From contig NZ_KB905935.1 of the NCBI RefSeq assembly GCF_000381125.1, forward strand, positions 1-64,000: DNA of 64,000 nucleotides, written 5' to 3'. The position numbers and the translations under genes were made by a program. Below, piece by piece: positions 1 through 8,317 of the stretch (the first letter of the stretch is position 1; every line of letters starts with the position of its first letter). The notes beneath the pieces are model-generated. The model saw nothing but the letters and a program-made list of their open reading frames with translations, was not told where the DNA came from and made no database searches. The DNA comes from Caldimonas manganoxidans ATCC BAA-369. Its GTDB lineage: Bacteria > Pseudomonadota > Gammaproteobacteria > Burkholderiales > Burkholderiaceae_C.

Positions 1-2322
1 GACAACGGCAACGGCACCTGGACGTACACGCCGGCGCCCAATGACGACACCAGCGTCAGTTTCAGCTACACCATCTCCGATGGCACCGCCTCGGTAGCCG
101 CCAGTGCCTCGTTACCGATCGAAGCGGTGGCAGACGCACCGGTCATTAGCTTCTTTGCACCCACTCCAGCGTCGCCAACGCCTGGCACTGACACCACGGC
201 CGGGCAAGGGCTGCTTCTGCAGCACTACACCAATGTCATTGCAGCCGGCGCCAATCTGACGGAACGTACCGCGACGAACTTGGCAAGCATCATGCAAGGC
301 ATGACGCCTTCGTTGACCAACGTGGTGACAGCCATTGATCTTTACGATGAGACCAGGGACTCGAACTCCCAAACCGGCGTGCCCACCAACAATGGCGTCA
401 GTGTCACAGGGCTGATCTTTCTCGAAGGAGGCCGCTCGTATACCTTCTCGGGCTATGTCGATGACACCTACGTTTTCAAAATCGGTGGAACGTTGGTGAA
501 GGTCAATGGAACGACCGACGCCGCGGAGAACCATGATTCATGGGGCCCCCGCACTTGGACCTTCACGCCTTCAGTCAGCGGCTACTACACCTTCGAGGTG
601 TATTTGGCCAATAGCACCGGTGCGGGAGCGTTGGAGGTGGGGGTGCGCAACCATGACGGGTCGGTCTCGCCGATCAGCAGCTTGCCCACCTTCGTCTCGA
701 TCGATGCGGTCGATGCCCTGTCTTTGCCCCATGGTAACTTCATCAGTCATGGCAGTGGGGGCTACTATCCGCTCACGCCGAATGTCGGAGCAACGGATGG
801 ATACATCGCGCTCAGTGGCATCCAAGTCCAGCTGGCCGACACCGACGGATCCGAATCTCTGACCGCAGTGCAGCTCAGCGGCATGCCGGTCGGTTCGATC
901 TTGACCGACGGCAGCCACACCGCCACGGTGGGCACGGCAGGCCAACTCATCAACATCATGGGCTGGAACTGGAGCGCCCTGAAGCTTCGCCCCCCTGTGG
1001 GTTACGAAGGAGCGATCACCGTTCAAGTGCAGGCCAGCTCGCAAGAGGCTGAAAACAACCACACCGTCACCAGCTCCAGCAGCTTCAACGTGCAGGTGCA
1101 TGCCCCCGTGCAGGTGTACGCCCCACAAACCCTCATCGTGGTAGATCCCCCTGGATCGAACAACAACGCGGCCAATCGCACGGTTCCGATCCCGATCTAC
1201 CTGCGCAGTGCAGATGCCATCCAATCCGTCACGCTGAGCGGTTTGCCGCAAGGCACCGTCTTGCGTTCCGGAAGCTCGAGCTTGACGGTCGGCGCCTCTG
1301 GCGTTGCCAGCCTCGATCCGGGGAGCTGGAACCTGCTGGCGCTGGTGGCCGAATTCCCGCGCATCACAGCAACCAATACCAACAACTACGGCGTGATCGA
1401 GCTGCAAGTCACCAACACGGCAGGGATCACGTCGATTCACCCCATCGATCTGTTGCACTCTACCACTCAGAACAACACACCCAGCACGACCGGTGACTCG
1501 GTCAACAACTACCAGTCGAGCGCATCGACCTCCGGGGGAGATGCCGACGACCTTTACCTCGGAAGCGGCTCAGCCAACACCTACTCCGGGGATCGAGGCA
1601 ACGATCTGATCCGCGGCGAGGGCGGCAACGACACCCTCAATGGCGGGGACGGACATGATCGCATCGAAGGTGGCACGGGCAACGACATCCTTCGCGGAGG
1701 CGCCGGGCACGACATGCTCTTGGGAGGTGCTGGCAACGACACTCTCGAAGGCCAAGACGGCGACGATGTCCTGATGGGCGAAGACGGCAACGACACCCTC
1801 GATGGCGGAGCCGGTCATGACATCCTGATCGGTGGCATCGGCTCGGACATCCTGATCGGTGGCCAGGGCCATGACGTGCTCGACGGTGGTGCCGGCGACG
1901 ATACCCTTGACGGGGGCGAGGGCAACGATCGGCTGTGGGGTGGCGCCAACAGCGACACCCTGACCGGCGGGGCAGGTGCCGATGTCTTTGCCTGGACATT
2001 GGCCGATCGCGGCTCACCCGGCGCGGCGCCGGTGGACACCATCACCGACTTCGACAATGCCCCCGGCGGCGACGTGCTCGATCTGCGTGATTTGCTGCAA
2101 GGAGAACACGCGGGCAACTTGGCCCACTACCTCCATTTCAGCACATCGGGCGGCAACACCATCGTCTCGATCAGCTCCACCGGAGGATTTGCCGGCGGCT
2201 TTAGCGCCTCGGCGGTCGATCAAGTCATTCAGCTCACCGGCGTCGATCTGACCAGTGGATTCAGCAGCGATCAACAAATCGTTCAGGACTTGCTCAGCCG
2301 AGGCAAGCTGTTGACCGATTGA
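1..2322 (+). CDS. Large RTX adhesin, C-terminal part (5' end outside window)
   Basis: The frame is open from base 1, so only the last 773 residues are seen. In order they show the end of a VCBS/cadherin-like repeat (GNGTWTYTP, then FSYTISDGTAS), a PA14-like beta-sandwich (roughly bases 200-690, with GRSYTFSGYVDDTYVFKIGG), two or more Ig-like repeats with the pattern DTDGSESLTAVQLSGMP, about 15 calcium-binding GGxGxDxLxG repeats, and a C-terminal type I secretion domain with DTITDFD and a hydrophobic end. Proteins of this kind are exported in one step by a type I system and, in Lap-type systems, held at the cell surface. LapD, LapG and a TolC-type channel next door support a biofilm adhesin role. 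The N-terminal retention module and LapG cleavage site that would prove it lie outside the window. Confidence 0.9.
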   Translation, partial: DNGNGTWTYTPAPNDDTSVSFSYTISDGTASVAASASLPIEAVADAPVISFFAPTPASPTPGTDTTAGQGLLLQHYTNVIAAGANLTERTATNLASIMQGMTPSLTNVVTAIDLYDETRDSNSQTGVPTNNGVSVTGLIFLEGGRSYTFSGYVDDTYVFKIGGTLVKVNGTTDAAENHDSWGPRTWTFTPSVSGYYTFEVYLANSTGAGALEVGVRNHDGSVSPISSLPTFVSIDAVDALSLPHGNFISHGSGGYYPLTPNVGATDGYIALSGIQVQLADTDGSESLTAVQLSGMPVGSILTDGSHTATVGTAGQLINIMGWNWSALKLRPPVGYEGAITVQVQASSQEAENNHTVTSSSSFNVQVHAPVQVYAPQTLIVVDPPGSNNNAANRTVPIPIYLRSADAIQSVTLSGLPQGTVLRSGSSSLTVGASGVASLDPGSWNLLALVAEFPRITATNTNNYGVIELQVTNTAGITSIHPIDLLHSTTQNNTPSTTGDSVNNYQSSASTSGGDADDLYLGSGSANTYSGDRGNDLIRGEGGNDTLNGGDGHDRIEGGTGNDILRGGAGHDMLLGGAGNDTLEGQDGDDVLMGEDGNDTLDGGAGHDILIGGIGSDILIGGQGHDVLDGGAGDDTLDGGEGNDRLWGGANSDTLTGGAGADVFAWTLADRGSPGAAPVDTITDFDNAPGGDVLDLRDLLQGEHAGNLAHYLHFSTSGGNTIVSISSTGGFAGGFSASAVDQVIQLTGVDLTSGFSSDQQIVQDLLSRGKLLTD
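1585..1990 (+). repeat. RTX nonapeptide repeat block in adhesin
   Basis: About 15 in-frame copies of a 27-base unit encode GGxGxDxLx. Examples are GGAGNDTLE, GGAGHDILI and GGAGDDTLD. Such units bind calcium and fold into a parallel beta-roll outside the cell. The third base of codons varies between copies, so this is a protein repeat rather than a recent DNA duplication. Confidence 0.93.
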
Positions 2323-2352
2323 TCCGCAGCCAGGCGGCCGACGGCGACCCAA

Positions 2353-2387
2353 GCCGGCCGCGGAATCGTCATGATTCCACGGCCGGC
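2353..2387. terminator. Strong hairpin between convergent adhesin and lapD, possible two-way terminator
   Basis: The arms GCCGGCCG-c-GGAATC and GATTCC-a-CGGCCGGC pair over 14 bases with one internal mismatch and a five-base loop. The hairpin lies 30 bases past the adhesin stop and spans the lapD stop codon (2369-2371). There is no clear T-tract on either side, so a factor-independent terminator is an inference. It could also protect the 3' ends of both messages. Confidence 0.45.
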
Positions 2388-4273
2388 CCCGTCGCCCCAT
2401 CGACCCCGCAGTCCCACAACACCGCCAGGTCCTCGGCCCGCGCCACCCCTTCAGCAAAGACCGACAGGCCCAGACCATGGGCCAGCACCACCGTGCTGCG
2501 CACGAACTGCGCTTGCTCTGGTTGGCTCGCCACTCCCCGGGTGAACCGGGCATCGATCTTGATGAAGTCCAAGCCCATCTCATAAAGCCGCTCGATCCGG
2601 GCGAGATACTCGCCCGCGTGCTCCAGACCAAGGCGCACCCCAGTCCCCTTGAGCCGCTGCGCCAAATCCCGCACCAGTTCTGGGTGCAGCCATGCCGCCG
2701 TCTCGGGAAAATCGAGCCACAACGACTGCGCAGCCGCAGCCGCGGCGTCCAATCGGTCGCGCAACCCAACGACAAACCCCGGGGCTTGCAACGAAGCCGC
2801 CGCCACATTGACCCCTCGGGGTCGCCCGTCGGACCTGATCTCACGCAATGCTTCATCCACCGCGCACAAATCCACGGCCGACGTACTGAGCGTGCGCAAG
2901 GCCAGCGGCAACCAAGACGCCGCCGGCTCGAACGGACCAGAGGCCACCAACTGCAAGCGCAACGGACACTCCCAATGCACCAAGCCGCCCTTGGCATCAC
3001 GCAACGGGAACCGTTCCAAACGCACCCGCCGATGGGCCAAGGCCTCGTCCAAGGCGTGTTTCCAAGCACCTTGTCCGCCCACCATCACCAACGGCCCATC
3101 GTGCACCTGGAGATGCCAACCGAAAGGACCGCTGGCTTCCGCATGCGCCAGCCCCTCATCGGCCCGGACCAACACCTCCGAAAGGGTCTGACCTCGTTGC
3201 CAGCCCGTGCAGGCCAGCGCGACTGCAGCCCCCTGCCCAGCGGCCTCGCACAACCTCCGCAACGCCTGACTCCAAGACTGCATCTCCTCGCTGCGCACCT
3301 GCCGGTTGGGCAACATCACAGCCAAGTCCGAGCCATTCAGACGGCCTGCGCCCGCATCCGCCACGTCCTGGCCCCAAGCCTGCACGGCTTGGGCCACGGC
3401 CACGATCAACTCATCCGTCCGTCGCCTCCCCAGGCGCGCATTGAGCCCGGCCAAATCGAGCATGCGCACCAACACCAGCGCCCCGTACGGTGCAGCGTCG
3501 TCGCGTTCCAACATCAGCTCCAATGCCCTGAGGAAGTGCTGCCGCTGCCACAGCCCCGTCAGTGCGTCACAGCTGGCCTGGCGCCGCAAAACCTCCACTT
3601 GCCGGGCTTGCTCTTCGAAGGCCTGCCGTACCCGCTGCACCATGGCATTCATCGCCTGCGTCAAGCGTCGCAGCTCCGGCACCTTGGGTTCTTCCACGGT
3701 CAGATACCGGCCATCGACCAAGGCCTGCGCCTGCCGCACCGTCGAACGCAACGGACGCCGAATGCCAGCCACCATCACATGGCCGGCCAGTCCTGCCAAC
3801 ACCCCAACCGCAGCCAACCACACCCCGGCCTGCAAGGTAGCGCGCCACAAGTCACGGTAAGCGTAGGCAGCATGACTGACCACACGCACCGTCCCAATGG
3901 CGCGCCAGCCGTCGGACACCTGTGCCACCCCCGGTTCGGAGACCAAAGGCACCATTCGCACGAACCAGGCCGGCGCGTACATCGGCACCGAGGGCATCTG
4001 CCGCTGCACCGAGCGTCCATCCACCCCGTACAGACTCACCTCCTGATAGTGCCCGGTGTCGAACTGCGCGGCCACCAGCAGCTCCATCAAGCCCCAATCG
4101 CCACCTTGCTGCGACAACGACAGGGCCAGCGCCGCCGCGTTGTCACTGTTTTTCACCCTCAATTGCGTCTGCACATAGTGACGTGCCGACACGATGGTCA
4201 CGGCAAAACTGCCGGCAAACGCTAGCACCACGGTGGCCAACACCACCAGCCACACCTGCCGAATCAAGGACAT
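2369..4273 (-). CDS. lapD: LapD-like c-di-GMP receptor with degenerate GGDEF and EAL domains
   Basis: This 634-residue inner membrane protein has a transmembrane helix near residues 7-29, a periplasmic LapD_MoxY_N domain to about 145, a second helix (148-169), a HAMP linker, a GGDEF-like domain and an EAL-like domain. Both enzymatic sites are broken: the GGDEF signature reads RLNGSDLAVMLP (311-322) and the EAL signature reads ECP (about 435-437). It should therefore bind c-di-GMP and not make or cleave it, as known for Pseudomonas fluorescens LapD. The periplasmic stretch DGWRAIG (Trp123) lies where the LapG-binding tryptophan of that protein is expected. lapG lies 25 bases upstream on the same strand, so the two are probably co-transcribed. 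Confidence 0.9.
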   Translation of the reverse strand: MSLIRQVWLVVLATVVLAFAGSFAVTIVSARHYVQTQLRVKNSDNAAALALSLSQQGGDWGLMELLVAAQFDTGHYQEVSLYGVDGRSVQRQMPSVPMYAPAWFVRMVPLVSEPGVAQVSDGWRAIGTVRVVSHAAYAYRDLWRATLQAGVWLAAVGVLAGLAGHVMVAGIRRPLRSTVRQAQALVDGRYLTVEEPKVPELRRLTQAMNAMVQRVRQAFEEQARQVEVLRRQASCDALTGLWQRQHFLRALELMLERDDAAPYGALVLVRMLDLAGLNARLGRRRTDELIVAVAQAVQAWGQDVADAGAGRLNGSDLAVMLPNRQVRSEEMQSWSQALRRLCEAAGQGAAVALACTGWQRGQTLSEVLVRADEGLAHAEASGPFGWHLQVHDGPLVMVGGQGAWKHALDEALAHRRVRLERFPLRDAKGGLVHWECPLRLQLVASGPFEPAASWLPLALRTLSTSAVDLCAVDEALREIRSDGRPRGVNVAAASLQAPGFVVGLRDRLDAAAAAAQSLWLDFPETAAWLHPELVRDLAQRLKGTGVRLGLEHAGEYLARIERLYEMGLDFIKIDARFTRGVASQPEQAQFVRSTVVLAHGLGLSVFAEGVARAEDLAVLWDCGVDGATGPAVES

Positions 4274-4298
4274 CGATCTTCCCCCCGAGCACCCGCGT

Positions 4299-5009
4299 TC
4301 ATGGCAAGAACCCCTCCTGAGACGCCTTCAGCAGCACCTCTCGCCAGCGCGACAGACGGGCCACCGGATCGCCGGCCGGCACCGTCCCCACCCCTTGCCA
4401 TAGCCCCTCGGTGTTGAAACTGAACACCGGGGTCAAATCCGACCGGCGCGACGCCGGCCGAATCTCATCGATCAAATTGTCCAGAATCAAAGGCTCGGCC
4501 TGGGGCTGGGCATAGTAAGCCAGCACCATGTGCGCCTGACTCGGCCCCGAAGGCCCACCGATGCGAGCACGCACGTACACCAAGCGCATACGTTCGGCAG
4601 GCACTCCTGCAGCCAACAGCGTCAAATACTTGGAAATCGCAAAATCCTCGCAATCACCGGCACCTTTGGACAAGGTTTCCAGTGGGCTGGCCCAATAATC
4701 CGCCTGCGCCCACACCTCGCGGTCTTCCTTGAACGCCACACGCCGATTGAAAAACCGGTTCACATCGTCCAGCGCTCGCTCCAGCTCGCTCAGATTCAAA
4801 CGCTCCAACATCGCCAGCAGGGCTGCCACCTCCTGCTGCGCCCCGGGTCCCAGGGCTTTGGCCGACTGCAGCATGCGCTGGGCGTTCGGCGCACTCGTTG
4901 CCCAGGCCATCAAGCCCGCCACCACCCCCACGGCCAGGACGCGCCATACGGCCTGCCCAGCAAGGGCACACCGTCCAAGGACGCCGGACTGAAGAGCGGG
5001 TGCTGACAT
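4299..5009 (-). CDS. lapG: LapG-like periplasmic transglutaminase-like cysteine protease
   Basis: The protein has 236 residues, an N-terminal signal/anchor helix (about 21-39) and a bacterial transglutaminase-like protease fold (peptidase C93). The catalytic triad is visible as Cys120 in GAGDCEDFA, His160 in SQAHMVLAYY and Asp177 in LILDNL. The spacing is close to that of known LapG proteins. LapG cuts the N-terminal anchor of the giant adhesin when LapD is not bound to c-di-GMP, releasing the cell from the surface. Its place directly upstream of lapD and beside the adhesin supports this role. The adhesin cleavage motif is outside the window. Confidence 0.9.
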   Translation of the reverse strand: MSAPALQSGVLGRCALAGQAVWRVLAVGVVAGLMAWATSAPNAQRMLQSAKALGPGAQQEVAALLAMLERLNLSELERALDDVNRFFNRRVAFKEDREVWAQADYWASPLETLSKGAGDCEDFAISKYLTLLAAGVPAERMRLVYVRARIGGPSGPSQAHMVLAYYAQPQAEPLILDNLIDEIRPASRRSDLTPVFSFNTEGLWQGVGTVPAGDPVARLSRWREVLLKASQEGFLP

Positions 5010-5160
5010 GACCCCGCAAGCCTAACCTTTGGCCGCGCGGGCAAACCGCAGAGCATCCCTTCCAAGGGTGCGCAATTTCCCAAACTTCTGCCTGCCGGGC
5101 ATGACAATCCACAGCCCGCCGCCGAACCAGCTCGGGGATTCGTTAAAAATTCCTCACCAT

Positions 5161-5176
5161 CCCCTCAAGCGAGGGG
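5161..5176. promoter_or_regulatory. Short hairpin in lapG/lapE divergent region
   Basis: CCCCTC and GAGGGG pair around an AAGC loop, within the 239-base non-coding stretch separating the divergent lapG and TolC-type genes (5010-5248). The stretch must hold both promoters, but I see no convincing -35/-10 pair. The hairpin could be an operator or chance in GC-rich DNA. Confidence 0.25.
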
Positions 5177-5248
5177 GGCGCCAATCCATCGCTGCATCGA
5201 TAGACTGCCCCCGCCAACCCACCGTCTCTTTTTTCGGACTGAAGATTA

Positions 5249-7123
5249 ATGCGACATTTCTCGCTTCATGTGCTGATGGCGTGCTCATTGGTCGGAGTCC
5301 ACGCATCGGCACAACCGTTGCCAACTTCCTCCCTTCCCAACGAGCTGCAAAACGTCGCGCGCCAAGCCCTGGAAAGCAACCCTGAGGTGGCCGCCCGCGT
5401 CAACGCTTACCATGCCGCTGGACATGAAAGCGATGCCGCTCGCGCGGCATACCGCCCGCGCCTGGACCTCTTTGCCAATGCCGCACGCGAGCGCGACCGC
5501 TTCGACAACCGCAGCCCGGCCACCGACACCTTGGACCGCACCGGCGTTGGCCTGTCCCTCACCCAAATCCTTTGGGATGGCCTGGCGGGCTATCACGACC
5601 AACGCCGCGCCGAGCATGGACGGCTCGTACGTTACTTCGAGCTGGTCGACACCACCGAACGAATTGCACTGGACGCCCTGCGTGCTTACTACGACGTGGC
5701 CCGTTACCGTGAACTGGTACGGCTGGCCGAAGACAACTACGTCCAACACAAAGCCTTTTTCGATCAGATCCAGTCGCGCTTCAAAGCTGGCGTCAGCCGA
5801 GGCGTCGATCTCGAACAAGCAGCGGCCCGTCTGGCGCTGGCCGAATCCAACCTCAACACCGAGGTGTCCAATCTCCATGACGTCACCGCGCGCTACCTGC
5901 GCATCGTGGGCGCCCCGCCACGCCTCACCGGACCGGCCGTCACGCTCGATCGCATCGTGCAGCCGGCCAACGCACAGGACGTCTTGAAAGCGGCACTCAG
6001 TCGCAACGCTGCCATCTCGGCGGCCGTAGAAAGCCTGCGGGCCGCCCGAGCGCAAGCCTCAGTCCAACAAGCCGCCTACCAGCCCCGTGTCGAAGCCCGA
6101 GTGCGCACCGGCGCCGGACACAACTACGAAGGCCTGGCCGGACAAACGCGTGACACCGTCGGCGAAATCGTGCTGAACTGGAACCTCTACAACGGCGGCG
6201 CAGACCATGCCCGCGTGCAACGAGCCGCGCGTCAACTCGACCAAGCGGCCGACCAGCGGGACGCCGTATGCCGCGACGTTTGGCAAACCGCGGCCATCGC
6301 CTACAACGACACGCGCAAACTCGTCGACCAACTCCAGTATCTCGACGCCAACCAAACCGCCATCGAAAAAGCGCGTGACGCCTACCGGCGACAATTCGAC
6401 ATCGGTCAACGCAGCTTGCTGGACCTGCTCAACGCAGAAAATGAGCTCTACACCGCGCGCCGGGCCTATGCCAACGCCCGCCACGATCTGGACATCGCGC
6501 GGCTGCGCACCCATGCCGCCATGGGCGAACTCCTGCCGGCCTTGGGCCTGAGCCGCCCGCTGGCCGAGGCAGCCCCCGACGCAGGCTGGAACGCCGCTGA
6601 AGACGCAGCCCAACGCTGCCCCATCGTCACTCCGGCAGTCGAAGTCACCCCTCGATCGGAGCTCGACGAACGGGCCCGCCGACTGATGAGCAGCCACGGC
6701 ACCCCGGCGCCGCAGCCGCCGGCGGCTGCGGCCCCCGCCCCCGCCCCTGCCCCCGCCAAAGCGTCATCGCAGGCGGATCGAGACAAGGTCTCCGCCGTCT
6801 TGCATCAGCTCGACGGCTGGGCGGCGGCCTGGCGCGCCAAAGATCTGCCACGCTACATGAGCTTCTACTCGCCCCGCTTTCAACCCCGCTTGACGAGCTA
6901 TGACGAGTGGGTCGCGCAACGACGCCAGCGCGTGACCAAACCCGGCCCGATCGGTCTGAAGCTCGGTCCGGTGCAAACCCGCACCGTGGCCGCCGACACC
7001 ATCGAAACGGCCTTCCATCAGACCTACACTTCGCTGGATTACAGCGACAAAATGCGCAAAGTCCTTACCTGGCGCCTCGAAGACGACGCGCAGTGGTTGA
7101 TCTACCGCGAAACCAACCGCTAA
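5249..7123 (+). CDS. TolC-family type I secretion channel with C-terminal NTF2-like domain
   Basis: This 624-residue protein has a signal peptide with likely cleavage after HASA (residue 21), then the long helical and beta repeats of a TolC/LapE outer membrane factor up to about residue 440 (for example TQILWDGLAGYHD and NWNLYNGGADHARV, the paired repeat positions). A Pro/Ala-rich linker (about 478-508) leads into a 110-residue NTF2-like domain (about 511-624) with WAAAWRAKDLPRYMSFYS, similar to the domain found at the C-terminus of some L,D-transpeptidases. It probably serves the adjacent adhesin as its outer membrane channel. The fused domain should lie in the periplasm, since TolC ends are periplasmic. 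The matching ABC transporter and membrane-fusion genes are not in the window. Confidence 0.85.
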   Translation: MRHFSLHVLMACSLVGVHASAQPLPTSSLPNELQNVARQALESNPEVAARVNAYHAAGHESDAARAAYRPRLDLFANAARERDRFDNRSPATDTLDRTGVGLSLTQILWDGLAGYHDQRRAEHGRLVRYFELVDTTERIALDALRAYYDVARYRELVRLAEDNYVQHKAFFDQIQSRFKAGVSRGVDLEQAAARLALAESNLNTEVSNLHDVTARYLRIVGAPPRLTGPAVTLDRIVQPANAQDVLKAALSRNAAISAAVESLRAARAQASVQQAAYQPRVEARVRTGAGHNYEGLAGQTRDTVGEIVLNWNLYNGGADHARVQRAARQLDQAADQRDAVCRDVWQTAAIAYNDTRKLVDQLQYLDANQTAIEKARDAYRRQFDIGQRSLLDLLNAENELYTARRAYANARHDLDIARLRTHAAMGELLPALGLSRPLAEAAPDAGWNAAEDAAQRCPIVTPAVEVTPRSELDERARRLMSSHGTPAPQPPAAAAPAPAPAPAKASSQADRDKVSAVLHQLDGWAAAWRAKDLPRYMSFYSPRFQPRLTSYDEWVAQRRQRVTKPGPIGLKLGPVQTRTVAADTIETAFHQTYTSLDYSDKMRKVLTWRLEDDAQWLIYRETNR

Positions 7124-7140
7124 GACCTACGGTGCCACAA

Positions 7141-7163
7141 CGCTGGCCATCCTGCAGCCAGCG
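7141..7163. terminator. Hairpin between convergent TolC-type and DUF6152-type genes
   Basis: CGCTGGC and GCCAGCG form a perfect seven-base stem with a nine-base loop, 17 bases past the stop of the channel gene and 12 bases before the stop of the opposing gene. No T-tract follows on either strand, so its role as a terminator is uncertain. Confidence 0.35.
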
Positions 7164-7175
7164 GCATGTTCCCCC

Positions 7176-7655
7176 TCACGCCGGGGCCGAGCGCAAGCCA
7201 TACGCCTTGCCGCTCAGAAACAGAAACTCAGCCCGCAACAAAGCCTCGGCTCGTTCCCCCTTGAGCCCGTACCCCACCACCTCGACATGCGCGCCCAGTT
7301 CAGGCGCTGCCGTCAAACCCCATTGATTCAAACGAAACAGCGGGGCCAACTCAATCTCCCAACGTGCATCACGTCGGGCAGGCACGACCGCGCGAGCCAA
7401 CACCCCCGCCACATCGACCGGCGCCGTCTGGGGTGGCACAGGGCGTTGCGCCAAATCCGCAGGAAGCGTCAAGCCCTCGGGCACCTCCAGCACCAGTTCG
7501 GCATGCGGATTGCGCCAGCGCGCATCGACCACACGGCCGGCCACATACAGCGGCCGATCTTGATCGAAACCGCTCCAGCCATGATGCGCCCAGCCAGGCC
7601 GGCTCCAGCCGCCGGCCACCAGCGCCATTCCCAACAGGACATCCCGTCGCTCCAT
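7176..7655 (-). CDS. DUF6152-type secreted protein
   Basis: The start at 7655 is chosen because AGGAAAGGAG precedes it and the longer frame has no plausible leader. The product is 159 residues. It opens with RRDVLLGMALVAGG, a twin-arginine-like signal, and predicted cleavage after PGWA (residue 23) would leave a mature protein starting His-His-Gly. The rest is a small beta-rich domain (GRVVDARWRNPHAELVLEV) seen in DUF6152 proteins, whose function is unknown. It lies 16 bases downstream of a four-helix membrane protein gene and is probably co-transcribed with it. A metal-binding role through the N-terminal histidines is my inference. Confidence 0.75.
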   Translation of the reverse strand: MERRDVLLGMALVAGGWSRPGWAHHGWSGFDQDRPLYVAGRVVDARWRNPHAELVLEVPEGLTLPADLAQRPVPPQTAPVDVAGVLARAVVPARRDARWEIELAPLFRLNQWGLTAAPELGAHVEVVGYGLKGERAEALLRAEFLFLSGKAYGLRSAPA

Positions 7656-7671
7656 CAGACCGCTCCTTTCC

Positions 7672-8091
7672 TCATCCGTAGGCAATCCACCGCCCACACA
7701 CCAGCACCCACATCCACAGCACACTAGACAGCAGCATCGACGCCTTGGCCATCGCGTCCAATTTCTGCAGCGAGCCTCGACAGTGAAACCAAGCCGCATT
7801 GATACCTGCCAAAGCCAACAAGCCCATCTTCGACAAGAAAAACCGGTTGTTCAGGAGTTCCGAAGCCTGCGTGGCCCACATCAACGAGCCCGAGACAGCC
7901 GCCAGTGCAAAGCCCAACAGCGCCAAACCGATGCACAGTCGCGCCAAAGCCTGCACCGACAACACAGACGCCCCGCCCCATACTCTCACTTCCAAGGCCA
8001 ACAAATTGCCCAGCAACAAGGCGATACCCACGATGTGCACCACCTCCAGCATGGGGTAAGCCCAAGGATGGGCCGCCAACGCCGCGAACAT
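7672..8091 (-). CDS. Four-helix inner membrane protein, DUF6644/DUF2214-like
   Basis: The start at 8091 follows GGAAAGGAGCT at good spacing. The 139-residue protein has four predicted membrane helices (about 11-33, 49-71, 85-105, 113-133) and histidines at 8, 19 and 103, one of them in the first helix within EVVHIVGIALLLGN. That pattern recalls small membrane proteins of unknown function (DUF6644, DUF2214). The gene is paired with the secreted DUF6152-type gene downstream, so the two may work together in the envelope. Heme or copper binding by the membrane histidines is possible but unproven. Confidence 0.7.
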   Translation of the reverse strand: MFAALAAHPWAYPMLEVVHIVGIALLLGNLLALEVRVWGGASVLSVQALARLCIGLALLGFALAAVSGSLMWATQASELLNNRFFLSKMGLLALAGINAAWFHCRGSLQKLDAMAKASMLLSSVLWMWVLVCGRWIAYG

Positions 8092-8245
8092 CCCGCAGCT
8101 CCTTTCCGTCAAAAGCCCAGCACTGGCACATCCATCACCGCAGGGGCACTGGGCCCGTGCAAAGCCATCCGCGCAAAGCCGTCCCCGGCGGCCCGGCCAC
8201 GCACGAGGCATCTCGACGATTGTGCGCCCACGGCACGCATCAAAG

Positions 8246-8275
8246 AAAAGGCCCCGCGGAGCTGCGGGGCCTTTT
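8246..8275 (-). terminator. Symmetric intrinsic terminator after the symporter gene
   Basis: AAAAGGCCCCGC and GCGGGGCCTTTT form a 12-base perfect stem with a six-base loop. A T-run closes the hairpin on both strands. It lies about 40 bases downstream of the symporter stop, so it should end the DUF4212-symporter message. It would also stop plus-strand readthrough. Confidence 0.85.
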
Positions 8276-8317
8276 ACATGGGAGCCACGCAACGGCTCCC
8301 AAGCCACTGATCCTCGA

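Noticed and set aside
1585-1990. Regular 27-base repeats that could suggest a CRISPR or satellite
   Set aside because: The repeats are in frame, vary at wobble positions and encode GGxGxDxLx, so they are RTX protein repeats.
2477-4225. Long open frame opposite lapD (plus strand, 582 codons)
   Set aside because: It is antisense to a gene with clear domains. The product is rich in His, Arg, Pro and Gln with no recognisable motif, as expected for antisense frames in GC-rich DNA.
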